DNA from: Dryocosmus kuriphilus | Lineage: Eukaryota > Arthropoda > Insecta > Hymenoptera > Cynipidae | NCBI GenBank assembly: GCA_038277395.1 | Contig: CM076197.1 | Location: 83,747,951 to 83,811,950, forward strand | Length of the DNA: 64,000 nt | Direction of reading: 5' to 3' | Part shown: piece by piece, positions 38,285 to 47,749 of the stretch | Position numbering within the stretch: the first letter of the stretch is position 1 | Layout of the letters: each line of letters starts with the position of its first letter | Translations under genes and position numbers: made by a program | The notes under the pieces: generated by a model | Told to the model about the DNA's origin: nothing | Database searches by the model: none | What the model saw: only the letters and a program-made list of their open reading frames with translations

Positions 38285-39434
38285 GAAAAACTTTTGCGTA
38301 TGAAAGTAGATCTTTCCACGCGTCATGGGAGATCTTTCATGGGCATTAACGCGCAATACATAAGAGACCACAAACTAACCTTAAGAACTCTAGCAGTGGG
38401 GGAACTGCTAGAGCGCCATACTGCTGTATCACTCCTGGACAAGGTGCAAAACATTTTGGCATCCTATGATATAGGAATAGATAAAATATATTCCTTTGCC
38501 TCCAATAATGCCTCGAACATGGTGAAATTGTGTCGGTTAATGAAGGAAGCGCAGGAAAACGATGAGATGCAGAAGGAAAATATTTCCAAAGCATCGGAAG
38601 GAAACGAAGAATCAACCCCCCAACTGAAACGCAAGATGAAAGCGAGGATGAATGCATCAGCTTACTCATCCCAGAAGAAGGAGTAGATGATATTGAAATC
38701 GCCGAAGAAAATTTCGCTGACCAGGAACGTCAGGAAACGGTGAAGGACGTACTAAGAGAAGAAGAAACGTCATCTCTTCTGGAAAACTGCGAAATATCTT
38801 CAGATGGTCTAACGATTACAGGGATTCGCTGTGCAGTTCACACACTGCAGCTTGCTATCAATGACAGTGTCCTAGGCCACATGAGATTAATTGATAAAGC
38901 TCGCAAAGCTGCAGTTCAGTTCAGAGTGAAGAATGTGTTGAGGAAAGTGCGTTTGATTGCACTTGCATCCGAATACACAAAACATTCCCCGAAACCGACA
39001 CTGGACGTGGAAACAAGATGGCACTCAACAATCGATATGCTTATAATTCTACTTCTGTTCCGACCGTACGGCTACCTCATCAGAAAATTCAATCTTTCCG
39101 ACGATGAGTGGGATGAAGTAGAATTGTACGTGAAAGCATTACTGTCAGCAAAATTAGCAACAAAATTGTTACAGGCGGAGGCTTTGTTAATGTCTGACTT
39201 GTATCTTATTTGGGAAGAAGTGCAAGATCGAGACATTAAAAGTTAACTCGCCTCTGGCTGTAGCAATTTACGAAAATGTGTTGCTCAGGGAAGACTCTCT
39301 TCTCGGAAACGAGGCACGAGGCACTGCTAGCAGCAATGTACTTGGATCCAAGGTTTACAAATCCTTTTCGAGGGTGAAGCTGAGGAAAAAGCAGCTCGCC
39401 ATCTACAAGTTCACCGAAATAATCTGGTGTCAGG
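38285..39434 (+). pseudogene. hAT-family transposase remnant 2
   Basis: Begins after an acceptor-like TTTTCCTAG. The first frame (to about 38620) has KVDLSTRHGRSFMGIN, LTLRTLAVGELLERH and FASNNASNMVKLCRLMKE. At a C6 run (about 38613) the frame shifts and continues through an acidic linker (PEEGVDDIEIAEENFADQE) to TGIRCAVHTLQLAINDS, TLDVETRWHSTIDMLI and FNLSDDEWDEVELYVKALLS, ending at TAA 39244-39246. Further pieces in other frames include SPLAVAIYENVLLREDSLL, EALLAAMYLDPRF and EAEEKAARHLQ. These are the expected hAT order (catalytic core, insertion, LDPRF block), but the frame is lost repeatedly. No terminal repeats or 8-bp duplication were identified. The copy is related to the one at the window start. 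Confidence 0.85.
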
Positions 39435-39756
39435 TAAGGCATGGAATAAAGACTCCAGCAGCAACAGTAAGTTTCTCGATTCATACGGCCTTCCGCCGTC
39501 AACTTCAGGTCCCCGGTAAATATGTCAATTCCCAACTTGTTGTGCAATGTACTATTCTACGTTGCGTGGTAACCTCGAGGCTGACGTGCTAAACGCGATT
39601 ATCTTAATATGATGTAACAGCGATATTTTTGATAGGAATGCTGTCGTGTGGTAAAAACCAAAAAAATGTTGTTCAATAATGAGACAGCTTCTTAGTAGAT
39701 TATCGAATATGAGTTGTAAAAATTCAAAATTTGTTAGAGGCATAATATTTATTATG

Positions 39757-39885
39757 CGATTTTATATTATGCGATTGTTTTATTATGTGATTTATGTTAT
39801 GCGATTCTATAGCTGTGATTTATGTTATGCGATTTTATATTATGCGATTCATATTATTGCATTTTTATTGTGCGATATTTATACT
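39757..39885 (+). repeat. Degenerate TTATGCGATT tandem repeat
   Basis: Repeats of TTATATTATGCGATT-like words, about 10-20 bp apart with many variants. No coding meaning. Confidence 0.7.
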
Positions 39886-40096
39886 CTATGTTTAATTCTG
39901 TTCTAAAAATTTCATTAATTACGGGATTAATCAATAATAAAGAAAAATAAGTACCTACCGAATATAGATACAAAGTAACGAAAAAGGAAACTTCCGAAAA
40001 TAAAAATTGACGAATTATAAAATTAGTTTCCCTAGTTTATTTTAAAAGTATTTTCAAGTGTTAAACAAGTGTTAAATTATTCTTCAAAATTCACAG

Positions 40097-40477
40097 GTTA
40101 GAGTCGCGATACATATTGACAGAATCAACGGTTTAATAAATCAGATTACGTCCGTCGCGGCGTTTAAAGAGGAAGTCTGCATAGACAATTTAGTTTTCCG
40201 ACTTCATTCGCACGCGACGGTCTTCTTTCGCAATATCTGCGCGATAATTGTTGGTTCGAAGGTTTACTTCGGTGAGCCGATAACCTGTTTCGGAAATGGA
40301 GATACCGCAATTTCGTGCAATGCGATGAACGCATACTGTTGGATATCCAACACTTTCACAGTTTTTGAAAACACACCTGGAATTGAAGGAATTGACAACG
40401 CGGGTCCAGGAACAACTACTGTTGAAGATGATCCTACTAAAAGTCAACAGTATTACAAATGGCTTAGTTTAAAATAA
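40097..40477 (+). CDS. Innexin N-terminal exon (partial or truncated gene)
   Basis: Seen: after an acceptor (TTCACAG, ending 40096) a 126-codon frame runs to TAA 40475-40477. It holds EVCIDNLVFRLHSHATVFF, then a hydrophobic stretch (NICAIIVGSKVYF), GEPITCFG, NAYCWISNTFTV, GPGTTTVED and QQYYKW. Known: innexins form invertebrate gap junctions. Their N-terminus has (V)CIDN.VFRLH, a first membrane helix, (I)G(D/E)PI.C, the family signature YCWI.(S/N)TFT and then YY(Q/K)W before the second membrane helix. All are present in order, including extracellular-loop Cys residues. Odd: there is no ATG in frame ahead of the domain, so an upstream exon must supply it or the start is lost. The frame stops right after YYKWLS, where the second helix should begin. 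Only about one third of an innexin is encoded. An RTE fragment begins about 40 bp downstream. Innexin homologues also occur in some wasp-associated viruses, but the acceptor site favours an intron-containing host gene. Confidence 0.8.
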   Translation, partial: VRVAIHIDRINGLINQITSVAAFKEEVCIDNLVFRLHSHATVFFRNICAIIVGSKVYFGEPITCFGNGDTAISCNAMNAYCWISNTFTVFENTPGIEGIDNAGPGTTTVEDDPTKSQQYYKWLSLK

Positions 40478-40516
40478 CATTGAGTCTTACCTAAATCGCT
40501 TTTTTTGAAACTAAAT

Positions 40517-41120
40517 CATAAATCGGTGGGTCCTATCACCACTACGTAGCGCGTCCTCAGGTAGCGCGGATAGAGGAACGGCCCCTGAGGTTAAGTGCGA
40601 ATACAAGAATAAGCAGTCGCGGACAGCCGGTAGGAACCAGCTGCGACGTGGATGTGGTGAGCCTACCTGGTAGAAAATACATGACAGCCATAGTTTGGGA
40701 GAACTCACCCTTTCGCGTCCATACGCAATAGGTGGGTTCTGTCGGGCCGTGGTGCGTTGTGTATCCACTATCCACCTAAAAACATTACCCGAAACAAAAC
40801 CAAAAATCTTGCGAGGGAAAAATCCTGCTGCCCCATTGGCCACAGCAGCGATGACACTGCCTGAAAGGGATGTGTGAAATGATTCGCCTATAGGGTCAAC
40901 GTGGGACTGATGCCAGTGTGGCGCCCAGCTTTGCAGGGGGACGTTAGAATACGAGGATGAAACCATAATGTGTCTGACGACAAGCTGACATGGTCCTTCT
41001 CAAAGACGGAAAGTTCCCATACTTAGACCTAGGAAGGTATGGGGGTTATCACTTCTGAGACGGTGATCTTACCTGCGATCGGAACAGGATCTCTAACGTG
41101 GAGATTTTCTTGAAAATATC
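40517..41120 (+). mobile_element. RTE-type LINE, 5' untranslated part
   Basis: A GC-richer segment starting around GGTGGGTCCTATCACCACTA and leading directly to the endonuclease ORF at 41121. No coding frame is convincing across it. The open frames on the minus strand (40511-40966) are interpreted as shadows. The boundary with the innexin exon is approximate. Confidence 0.5.
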
Positions 41121-41480
41121 ATGGCTAACTTCCAAAATCAAACAAGTAGAATAAAAAATTTAAAGGCGGGAACTCTGAACGCTCGTAGTCTAAATACTGG
41201 CGATTTGACAAACTCATTAAAATAGCAAAGAGACACGGTATCGACATAATAGCACTTTAAGAAACGTGCTGGCCGGGCGAGCGCGAATCGATTTCTAAGG
41301 ATAATTACATTTCTACTTCGGGGGAGCTAAAGGGCGCAAACTGGGGACCGGTTTTCTTATTAATAAACGATTGACGCAAGCGGTTATCGATATACAATTT
41401 ATTAACGACCGGTTATCATATATTATACTAAAGGGTAATTTCTGCAAACACGTGCTAATCAACGTGATAATCAACTTGTG
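41121..41480 (+). pseudogene. RTE-type LINE endonuclease fragment
   Basis: The ATG at 41121 opens MANFQNQTSRIKNLKAGTLN and ARSL. After one frame change it continues FDKLIKIAKRHGIDIIAL, then TAA in place of the Gln expected in the (L)QETCW block, then ETCWPGERE and ISTSGELKGANWG. After a second frame change come FLINKRL, DIQFINDRLSYIILKG and HVLINV. Known: this is the order of the apurinic-type endonuclease of RTE/BovB-like non-LTR retrotransposons (G.(L/W)N.RSL; D(I)I.LQE; NDR...L; NVH). No reverse transcriptase follows, and similarity ends at about 41478. The copy is dead: two frameshifts and one stop at a catalytic motif. Confidence 0.75.
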
Positions 41481-41750
41481 TTGCTTCTAGCTTCGTTCTT
41501 GCCGTGTTGGCCTTTAAATAAATGGAAAGTTGCCTAGACAAAAATTTTAAGCTATTTTCTCTTATTATCCCCATTGTAAAAAAGTTGTCACAAAAACTTC
41601 TTTTGCCCCACCACTTTTTCACCCCTGTTTTACATCTAAACCTTCCTGATTGGTTTGTCTATAAATCCGGTACGAGTCTGTCTACATTCAGATGTGCGTC
41701 TTAAAAATGCATTACTTGTAAAGGAAGTGTCCTCTGACAAGTAGTATTCT

Positions 41751-41900
41751 GTGAACGATTTTTCATTGTGTTGTGCTAGTGATTGGCAATGGGTAAACCA
41801 GGACGCAAAGATTGATCTTGATGTGAAAAGGCAAATTATTGCTTACAATAGAGCAGGTTGGAAGCAAAAGGATATAGCAAGAGAACTTCATATTCATGTA
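41751..41900 (+). CDS. Helix-turn-helix exon-like fragment
   Basis: An open frame without ATG containing DLDVKRQIIAYNRAGWKQKD and IARELHIH, followed at once by a good donor (CAT|GTAAGTGAG, GT at 41899-41900). The pattern V.RQIIAY...G....DIAREL fits a homeodomain-like helix-turn-helix such as those at the N-terminus of Tc1/mariner transposases. I cannot identify a partner exon or terminal repeats. A second possible start, ATGGGTAAACCAGG at 41790, is in another frame and stops soon. Confidence 0.4.
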
Positions 41901-42126
41901 AGTGAGACTCTCTTTTATACTATCTTTTACTGTCTTTCACTATCTTTTATATGTTTTTGATTTCCAACAAACTTTTGCTCACTGCAAAAAAATAACGAAC
42001 ATTTTTGCTTCCTCACAGAGGAAGCTTTGTAGTCGTTACATTTTGAAATATTTTTAAAATGATTTAAATAAACTCTTCTTAGTTCATAAATGTCTAAAAC
42101 AACATTCTAATTAATTTTTTCCGGAT

Positions 42127-42134
42127 GTATGTAT

Positions 42135-42186
<52 letters not shown>

Positions 42187-42208
42187 ACGTGTGTGCGCAC
42201 GTGTGTGT
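42127..42208. repeat. (TG)n microsatellite
   Basis: GTATGTATGTGTATG followed by more than 20 TG units and GTGCACGTGTGTGCGCACGT palindromic variants. The His-Thr frame on the minus strand is a by-product. Confidence 0.97.
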
Positions 42209-42370
42209 GATGTCGCCGTTTCTTGTCGCCACCTTAACTTAAAGATAGTTATAGGTAGATTGATGAGATTTGTACGGCTTATTTGAACAATCAATATCTC
42301 AAAACGCGCCGTAGGATTTTTCAAAATATTGAATTTTACCATTTTTATGTTACTTTTATAATTTTTGTAA

Positions 42371-42780
42371 AATTTATTTTTTGACCATAACTTCTCAAAT
42401 AATCAAAATTCAAAGCTAATGTTAAGAAAATAAATGTTTCTATTGTCGAGATGAATCTATTGACCTATATGATTAATGCATTTTAATTGAAACGTCAGGA
42501 AGTTATAGTTATTTGCAATTGAAAAAAATTGATTTTGTGACTATAAGATCTTAAATAATTAAAATTCAAAGCTGATGTAGGGAAAATAGATGTTCGTTTT
42601 GTCGAGACGAATCGATTGACGTATATCTTTGATGCATTTATTTGAAAAGTAAGGAAGGTATGGTTATTTATAATTTTAAAAAATTGATTTTTTGACTGTA
42701 AGTTCTTAAATAATCAAAATTCTAAGCTTATGTAAATAATAGAAAGATTCCTTGCGTCGATTCCTCTATGAGGAAACAAA
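42371..42780 (+). repeat. About 155-bp tandem repeat, 2.6 copies
   Basis: TTTTTGACCATAACTTCTCA at about 42378 recurs as TTTTGTGACTATAAGATCTT (about 42533) and TTTTTTGACTGTAAGTTCTT (about 42689). Each is followed by AAATAAT.AAAATTC.AAGC and by GTCGAGA(T/C)GAAT. The third copy breaks off at about 42770. Confidence 0.85.
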
Positions 42781-43099
42781 TAAAGCAAATTCATCATAAT
42801 CAGGAAGCAAAGTGCTCAACAAATGAGCACCAAAAAAATATAGAGTTAAATGAAACACCCGAGATCGAATTCACAGCTAGTTTTCATTTATGTGACATAT
42901 ATATAATACCGACGATTTCGAAAAAAAAATTGATATTTTAGTAATTATAGAAATGTTTGCAAGTTTTCAAACAATTGTATACATTTCTTGAGACTTTTGG
43001 GGAATATTTAGATACTTTAAATGTCCCAAAATTTTGAGACAATGATGACATTGAAGTTCGCAACGTTTAAAAAAAGAAAATATTTTTGTTCATTTTGAC

Positions 43100-43810
43100 G
43101 CATGAGACTAAACATTTTACTACTTTAAATGGTTCCATTTGATGTTAGAAGATACCTTTAAAAGTTTCATCCACCTAACCCATTAGGATCATACTCCAAA
43201 TCAACCCCTAAGCGTTAGAAAATTCATTTAATATAGCCTAACTTCGGGACCTAAAATTTTATGGTTTTAATTGTTTCCATTTGATGCTCAAAGCTTACAA
43301 AAAAAGTTTCATCCCCTTATCCCATTAGGATCACATCTCAAACTAACTTTTAAAGCTAAACATCATTCCACTTTTCAATCAGATAATCTGTTTTTGAGAT
43401 ATGTTGCATAATTTTAGGTCCCGAGGTTAGCGCATTTTAAATGAATTTTCTAAAGTTCAGGGGTTGGTTTGGGCTGTGATCCTAATGGGGTAGGGGGATG
43501 AAACATTTTTTATAATCTTCGGACATCAAATGGAATCGTTTAAAATGATAAAATTTTAGTTCCCGAAGTTAACGTGTTTTAAATGAATTTTCTAATGTTT
43601 AGGGGTTGATGTGGGGTGTAATCCTAACGGGTTAGGTAGATGAAACTTTTTTTGTAAATTTTGAGCATCAAATGAAACCAATTCAAGCCACAAAATTTTA
43701 GGTCCCGAAGTTAGGCTATTTTAAATGAATTTTCTAATGTTTAGGGGTTGGTTTGGGGTGCGATCCTAATGGGTTAGGGGGATGAAATTTTCAAAGATAT
43801 CTTCTGACCC
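43100..43810. repeat. Head-to-head array of about 150-bp units
   Basis: Two units in inverse orientation (about 43110-43350; CATTTGATG, TTTCATCC.C.TAACCCATT, TTCGGGACCTAAAATTTTAT) face three forward units (about 43410-43800; TTTTAGGTCCCGAAGTTA, TAATGTTTAGGGGTTGG, ATCCTAATGGGTTAGG). The centre (about 43350-43410) includes AAACATCATTCCACTTTTCA. The whole could fold into a long hairpin and probably represents a fold-back element with multimeric ends. Confidence 0.85.
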
Positions 43811-43839
43811 AGAGTTGCAGGATTTTTAATTAAAAAATC

Positions 43840-44105
43840 CGTAGTTCCGAATTCAACTTCGAATATTGAATTAAACTCATTTAATTAACAATTCAAATTT
43901 GAATTGTAAATTAAACTCATTTAATTCATCATTCAAATTTGATTTGGGAATTAAACGATATTTAATTTATAACTCAAATAGAATTGTGAATTCAATGAGT
44001 TTAATTCACAATTCAAATTGTATTTGTGAAATAAATTACATTTAATTCAATATCCAAATTAGAATTATGAATGAAATATGAAAAGAATTCACAGTTTAAC
44101 AATTC
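43840..44105. repeat. Palindromic AT-rich tandem repeat
   Basis: Several copies, about 45 bp apart, of AATTCAAATTTGAATTGTGA- and TTAAACTCATTTAATTCA-like words. Each copy is nearly its own reverse complement. Confidence 0.8.
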
Positions 44106-44554
44106 AAATCTCACAGTAATAATACAAATATATATATATATATATATTGTGACATGTCAACTCTATTTTCGACCCCTATATAAATTAATATAAAAACTAC
44201 CCTATTTTTTTTGTGTGCCTTAGTGTAGCCTGAGTGTAGGCAAACTGAAATGCGCGCTCGGGTACAGTGAAAAAGTGCAACGGACACACAGGGGATGGCT
44301 GTTACGCAGGCAAAGCCATCCCACCCACGCAATAGGGAGAAAAAGTGGGGCGCGAGAAGGCATCGCGATGCCATAAAAGGAGGAAAGTCAGTGAAAAAAG
44401 GAGATTTTTGTGAGGAGTCTCAGGATCGAAAGGTTCTTCTCTCTTCCAAGTCTCGCCCAGGAGAAGCTGGATTTATGCAGTCCTTCTGCTGGAACAGACT
44501 TGGGAAATAACATTTAAATTCCGCGGTGATCCTGAACTCCAGCGACTTAGACTC

Positions 44555-44755
44555 ATTTTGTGCGATCTTTGGACTTAGAATATTTTACGCGATCTTCAGA
44601 CTTATAATATTTTGTGCGATCTTTGGACTTAGAATATTTTACGCGATCTTCAGACTTATAATATTTTGTGCGATCTACGGACTTATAGTATTTTACGCGA
44701 TCTTCGGACTTCTAACATTGTGTTTGATCTACGACATAGAATAATTTGAGCGTCT
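44555..44755 (+). repeat. 27-bp minisatellite (54-bp higher-order unit)
   Basis: Alternating 27-bp units: TTTTGTGCGATCTTTGGACT with TAGAATA, and TTTTACGCGATCTTCAGACT with TATAATA. At least seven units, decaying at the 3' end. Because 27 is a multiple of three the plus strand stays open as FCAIFGLRI-FYAIFRLII, but there is no sign of a gene. Confidence 0.9.
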
Positions 44756-44759
44756 TCGA

Positions 44760-46905
44760 CTTAGGGAGTTTGATATGTGTTTTGAAGTGGGAAAGTGTAG
44801 TGTAGTATCCTACCTAGGAAAGTGTATGCAATTTGCATTCTAAAATTTTGTGTATTACCGATGTAATTAATTTTGTGTTCGTAATTTAGGAGACTGAGGT
44901 TTAGGTTTGGAAGAGTAATAATTAAAGGGATTTTGAGCAATAAATTTAAAAGAGACTTAACAGAGAAATACTGAGAAAAATTGTTAGAATAGGTCACTTG
45001 ATGAAACGAGGGGCAGTGCGAAGGCCAACCTTTAAATCTGTGGGGAAAAGAGTCAAGTTATAAATTTGGTTGGGTGTCATTTAATGTCGATCTTAAAAGC
45101 TCGCCTATAATAATCAGGTATAAAGCAGGATTAATCCTTCACTTTCCACCTTATTGCAATAGCGAGCACGGACGACATTCTTTCTTGTATTTAATCTTGA
45201 AGAATAATAAAAGATTTCCAATAATCTGTGTTGACGAACGCGTATGAAGCAGGATTCATCCTTTACTTCCCACGTTTGTTCTCAATTCAAGTGCGGAATC
45301 TTAAAACATTTTTTTTTTATCTTTCAACAAATCAGATTTATTTTCTCTCATTTTTATTTAGAGTTCGACTTTCAAAAACGATCCTTTCCATTCACGTATA
45401 AAGTAGAATTTATTCTCAAGTTTCCACGATAAATGAAAGGACATTACAGAGCCTGAGCAGTAGAGTTAAAAAGGGAAAAGGGGATCGTGGGCATCGTGGA
45501 CTCAGTAGTTACAAAAGGGCGGTCAGTTCGTACCTCGTCTCAGCATAGGCAAAGTAAAAGATTTATACCTCTACCACTATTAAGAGAGAATATTAGTTGA
45601 CGGGGTAAAAGAGAACTTGTAAGAATTATCAGGAGAGGAAATCTTCCAAAGCTAAGCGCCAGTGCCGAGAGATTTTAAAGTAAATGAATGAAGGAGAGAT
45701 TAGTTATAGATGAAGTACATGATTGTCGACAAATTGATAGATTAAGGATAAAGCTGATCAGCAAATAGAAGCAGAGATAGCTGACATGCGAGTCACCAGA
45801 CTTAATACTTAATTTCAAACATTTGTGTGAAATTGTAAGAGTAATTTGTGCGAAGACGAAGCTTATAAACTGTTTATCGATCATTGTAAAATCAGAATTT
45901 AAATCATTTCTTAATTTTGAATAAATAGATCTTATTGTATTAGAAATTGGGATTCTCCTTTCTAGCATCGTAAGAACCTCCCTTAATTTAAGATAGTATT
46001 GTGAATAAAAATTAACAATTAAACAAATAATGATTACAAACATAAGAACATTAAAAGACATTAAAGATTAAATGTTAATATATATATATATATAGTAATG
46101 TATTAGGTAAGAAGAGAGGAAATTGGCGCAAATTGACTTTTTCTGGTGAAAACCATGAAAAAAAAACCCGTGAAAAATGCAAAAATACATTTGACTGTAC
46201 AAAATTCTAAAAATTTTGTATAATTAAATGTGAAGTAAATAATAATAACAATAATAATTCATAATTAAATTTTGAATGTTGAATTAAACAGTGCTTTCGA
46301 AAATAGTTGGACCAAAAATAGAATATTTATCAAATAATTATTTTTCTCCATGTTTCACATTTTCCCCTACAAATAATAATTTATCTATTCAATAATTTTA
46401 TCATTAACGTTACTACGATACATAAAAATATATTTAAAGGAATTTTTTAAGACATTTTCTAAGTGTTTTAAGGAATAATTAATTGACTAATTTATTATTA
46501 CATACCGCATTAATTCCGTTACATTTGAGAACATTTCTTTCCCACAAACTCTTATGCTTTGTTCATTTTCTACCATTCGATTCGCATTTTATTCGTATTT
46601 AAAAAAATTCCGAATGTCAAGATTTCTTTGATGTTGATGAGGCACGGGTTAATAATTTAATATTGGGACAGAGATTTAAATTTTTTAAATAGTCTAATAT
46701 AGTTAATCATTTCTGTATGGATTCTACCTATAAAATATAATATTTGCAGTACAAATTTAGGGTTAAGGCATACTTTAGGGTCCTGGGTTTTATTTTCAGG
46801 TATTTCTACTGATTTTAATGATTTTAAGAGATATAGGGAAAATAAAATAATTTCGGACGATTCCGCATTCCTTATCTCATGATGAATCCGTACTTTCTTT
46901 AACAT
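44760..46905. other. No supported gene
   Basis: AT-rich sequence with AATAAA-like signals, an (AT)n run at 46079-46096 and a minus-strand 128-codon frame (46061-45675) with one hydrophobic N-terminal segment but no domain that I recognise. I treat the frame as chance. Confidence 0.4.
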
Positions 46906-47055
46906 TTTCAAAATATTAAATAGAACTCGAGATATTGCAATTTTAGTTCAACAGTTTCATTGACCACTTGCTCGGCCCATTTGTGCTCGCGCCGCTGACG
47001 CCTTTTTGTAAATTCAATCGCAATATCTCGAGTTCTATTCAACATTTGTCAAATC
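46903..47055. repeat. Small inverted-repeat (MITE-like) element
   Basis: The arms AATAGAACTCGAGATATTGC (46919-46938) and GCAATATCTCGAGTTCTATT (47020-47039) are perfect inverses, with weaker pairing outward. They enclose about 80 bp containing GC-rich sequence (CTCGCGCCGCTGACG). Confidence 0.8.
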
Positions 47056-47700
47056 TGGAAATAGGTACGCATTCATAATTAGATAAGGAGTAAAGAGGTT
47101 AACATTTCGTGACTAGTCAGGCGTGATAAAAACTGTAGTGGCATTAGCATGATTCAAGACTCCCATTAACTTCTTTCACGTGGGTTAAATGTGCAAATAT
47201 TTATATTGTTCAAGAAGAGAGTTCAGAATTGTGACCATTCATGGGAAAAATATGTAAAAGTTGCTACAATGGTAAATGTTCGAGTCTTGTGATATGTGCA
47301 TTTCTGTTTTATGAGGAGAGTGGGAGAAGCATAAAATAAAATTTGATCTTGCTATTATGGAATCCTTACATAACTGAAACTCGACAAACTGTAAAGGCAT
47401 CGGGGGTTCGGTGTTGCAAAATTACTGCTGGGTACATACATTGAAGGGTCTAGTCTTCTCGTAGCGTGGCATCTGAGTCATAACCGTCCGTTGACAGCGG
47501 TAACCATACCTGAAGGTAGAACCATTACAGGTAAAGACATATTTTGGATCTGGGGGTGCATAATATGTATGCATTACACTTATTAGAGAAACTCTGTTCC
47601 ACTGAGTTTCTCGAATCCTCCTCCTTTCCTATAATCAAGATTGTAAGCGTCTTAAGGTTTCAGGTAGGTTCACTTTCATTTACGCGTTCAGTTATAATTT
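47056..47700. other. Upstream region of the first paralogous gene
   Basis: No open frame or motif that I can support. Possible 5' untranslated exon sequence near 47650-47753, including TTCAG|GTAGGTTC at about 47662, which could be a donor of a non-coding exon. No clear TATA box. Confidence 0.3.
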
Positions 47701-47749
47701 TATTGTACTGTTGAAGGTGAAACACTTCGGGACGTATCCTGCAAACAAG

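Noticed and set aside
40511..40966. Minus-strand 151-codon frame
   Set aside because: Antisense to the LINE 5' region; no domain and no supporting signals.
45675..46061. Minus-strand 128-codon frame with a hydrophobic N-terminus
   Set aside because: AT-rich codon use throughout, no domain, no splice or polyadenylation context; judged chance.
44149..46078. Possible LTR element inserted into an (AT)n run, starting TGTGACATGTCA with a TATATAAA box
   Set aside because: No matching CA-terminated 3' end or inverted terminal bases at the other AT run.
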